Source of the DNA: Liopterus haemorrhoidalis
Taxonomy: Eukaryota > Arthropoda > Insecta > Coleoptera > Dytiscidae
Reading direction: 5' to 3'
Assembly (NCBI GenBank): GCA_963971575.1
Contig: OZ020616.1
Location: 15,159,575 to 15,223,574 of the forward strand
Length of the DNA stretch: 64,000 nucleotides
Numbering within the stretch: position 1 is the stretch's first letter; each line of letters opens with the position of its first letter. The notes beneath the pieces were generated by a model that was not told where the DNA came from, made no database searches, and saw nothing but the letters and a program-made list of their open reading frames with translations. The position numbers and the translations under genes were made by a program. This document shows positions 63,846 to 64,000 of this stretch, piece after piece.

Positions 63846-64000
63846 GAGCGTTTCAAATTGATTGAACGTCTTGTGACTGAGCAGTGTCCTTATTCTAATA
63901 CAAATTAATTTGGTTGTCGCAAACTATTTCAAATCAAAACCTCGTTCTATTATTCTTGTATGATTATGTAGTTCTGTTCGTTTGTTGTTTATTTGTTATT

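Overview
This is AT-rich animal nuclear DNA, almost certainly from an insect; I cannot fix the order. It has short GT-AG exons in very long introns, and nearly everything between the exons is transposable-element (TE) sequence: hAT, PIF/Harbinger, Tc1/mariner, pogo, LINEs, a tRNA-derived SINE and one intact Ty3/Gypsy element. Many elements are nested, and many have boundaries proven by terminal inverted repeats (TIRs) plus target-site duplications (TSDs).

Host genes. (1) Minus strand, about 13.5 kb down to beyond base 1298: the 5' half of a cyclic-nucleotide phosphodiesterase of the PDE10 type. Four exons join in phase and encode the N-terminus and most of the first GAF domain. A further exon at 23119-23303 has a donor phase that would fit as an alternative first exon. 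(2) Minus strand, 33432-32977: a two-exon gene for an ashwin-like protein, a component of the tRNA-ligase complex in vertebrates. (3) Plus strand, 33896-62368: a complete five-exon gene for CMTR2, the cap-2 ribose methyltransferase (Drosophila adrift), 643 aa with the K-D-K-E residues intact. Ashwin and CMTR2 are divergent, 463 bp apart, and probably share a promoter. TEs have swollen CMTR2 introns 1 and 4 to about 13 kb each.

Layout. 1-13.5 kb: PDE10 exons among nested mariner, LINE, Harbinger and hAT insertions. 13.5-32.9 kb: intergenic TE graveyard. 33-34.2 kb: divergent gene pair. 34.2-47.2 kb: CMTR2 intron 1 with hAT elements, the Gypsy element (36402-42254) antisense to the gene, and a Tc1 copy. 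47.2-48.5 kb: CMTR2 exons 2-4. 48.5-61.2 kb: intron 4 with a restriction-like-endonuclease LINE, a tandem repeat ending in a 200-N gap, a hAT carrying a twin-primed LINE, a second hAT and a pogo element. 61.2-62.4 kb: last CMTR2 exon. The rest is repeats.

Main discovery. The Gypsy element has identical 236-bp LTRs, a 4-bp TSD, a tRNA-Leu-type primer site, an intact gag and an intact 1495-codon pol. Downstream of the integrase GPY/F module, pol carries an in-frame macrodomain resembling TARG1/OARD1, the ADP-ribosyl-glutamate hydrolase. Both catalytic residues (Lys, Asp) are present and 41 residues apart, as in the human enzyme. The gag-pol junction is a textbook -1 frameshift site (G GGA AAC) followed after 7 nt by an 8-bp stem, and the gag stop also overlaps an ATG in the pol frame.
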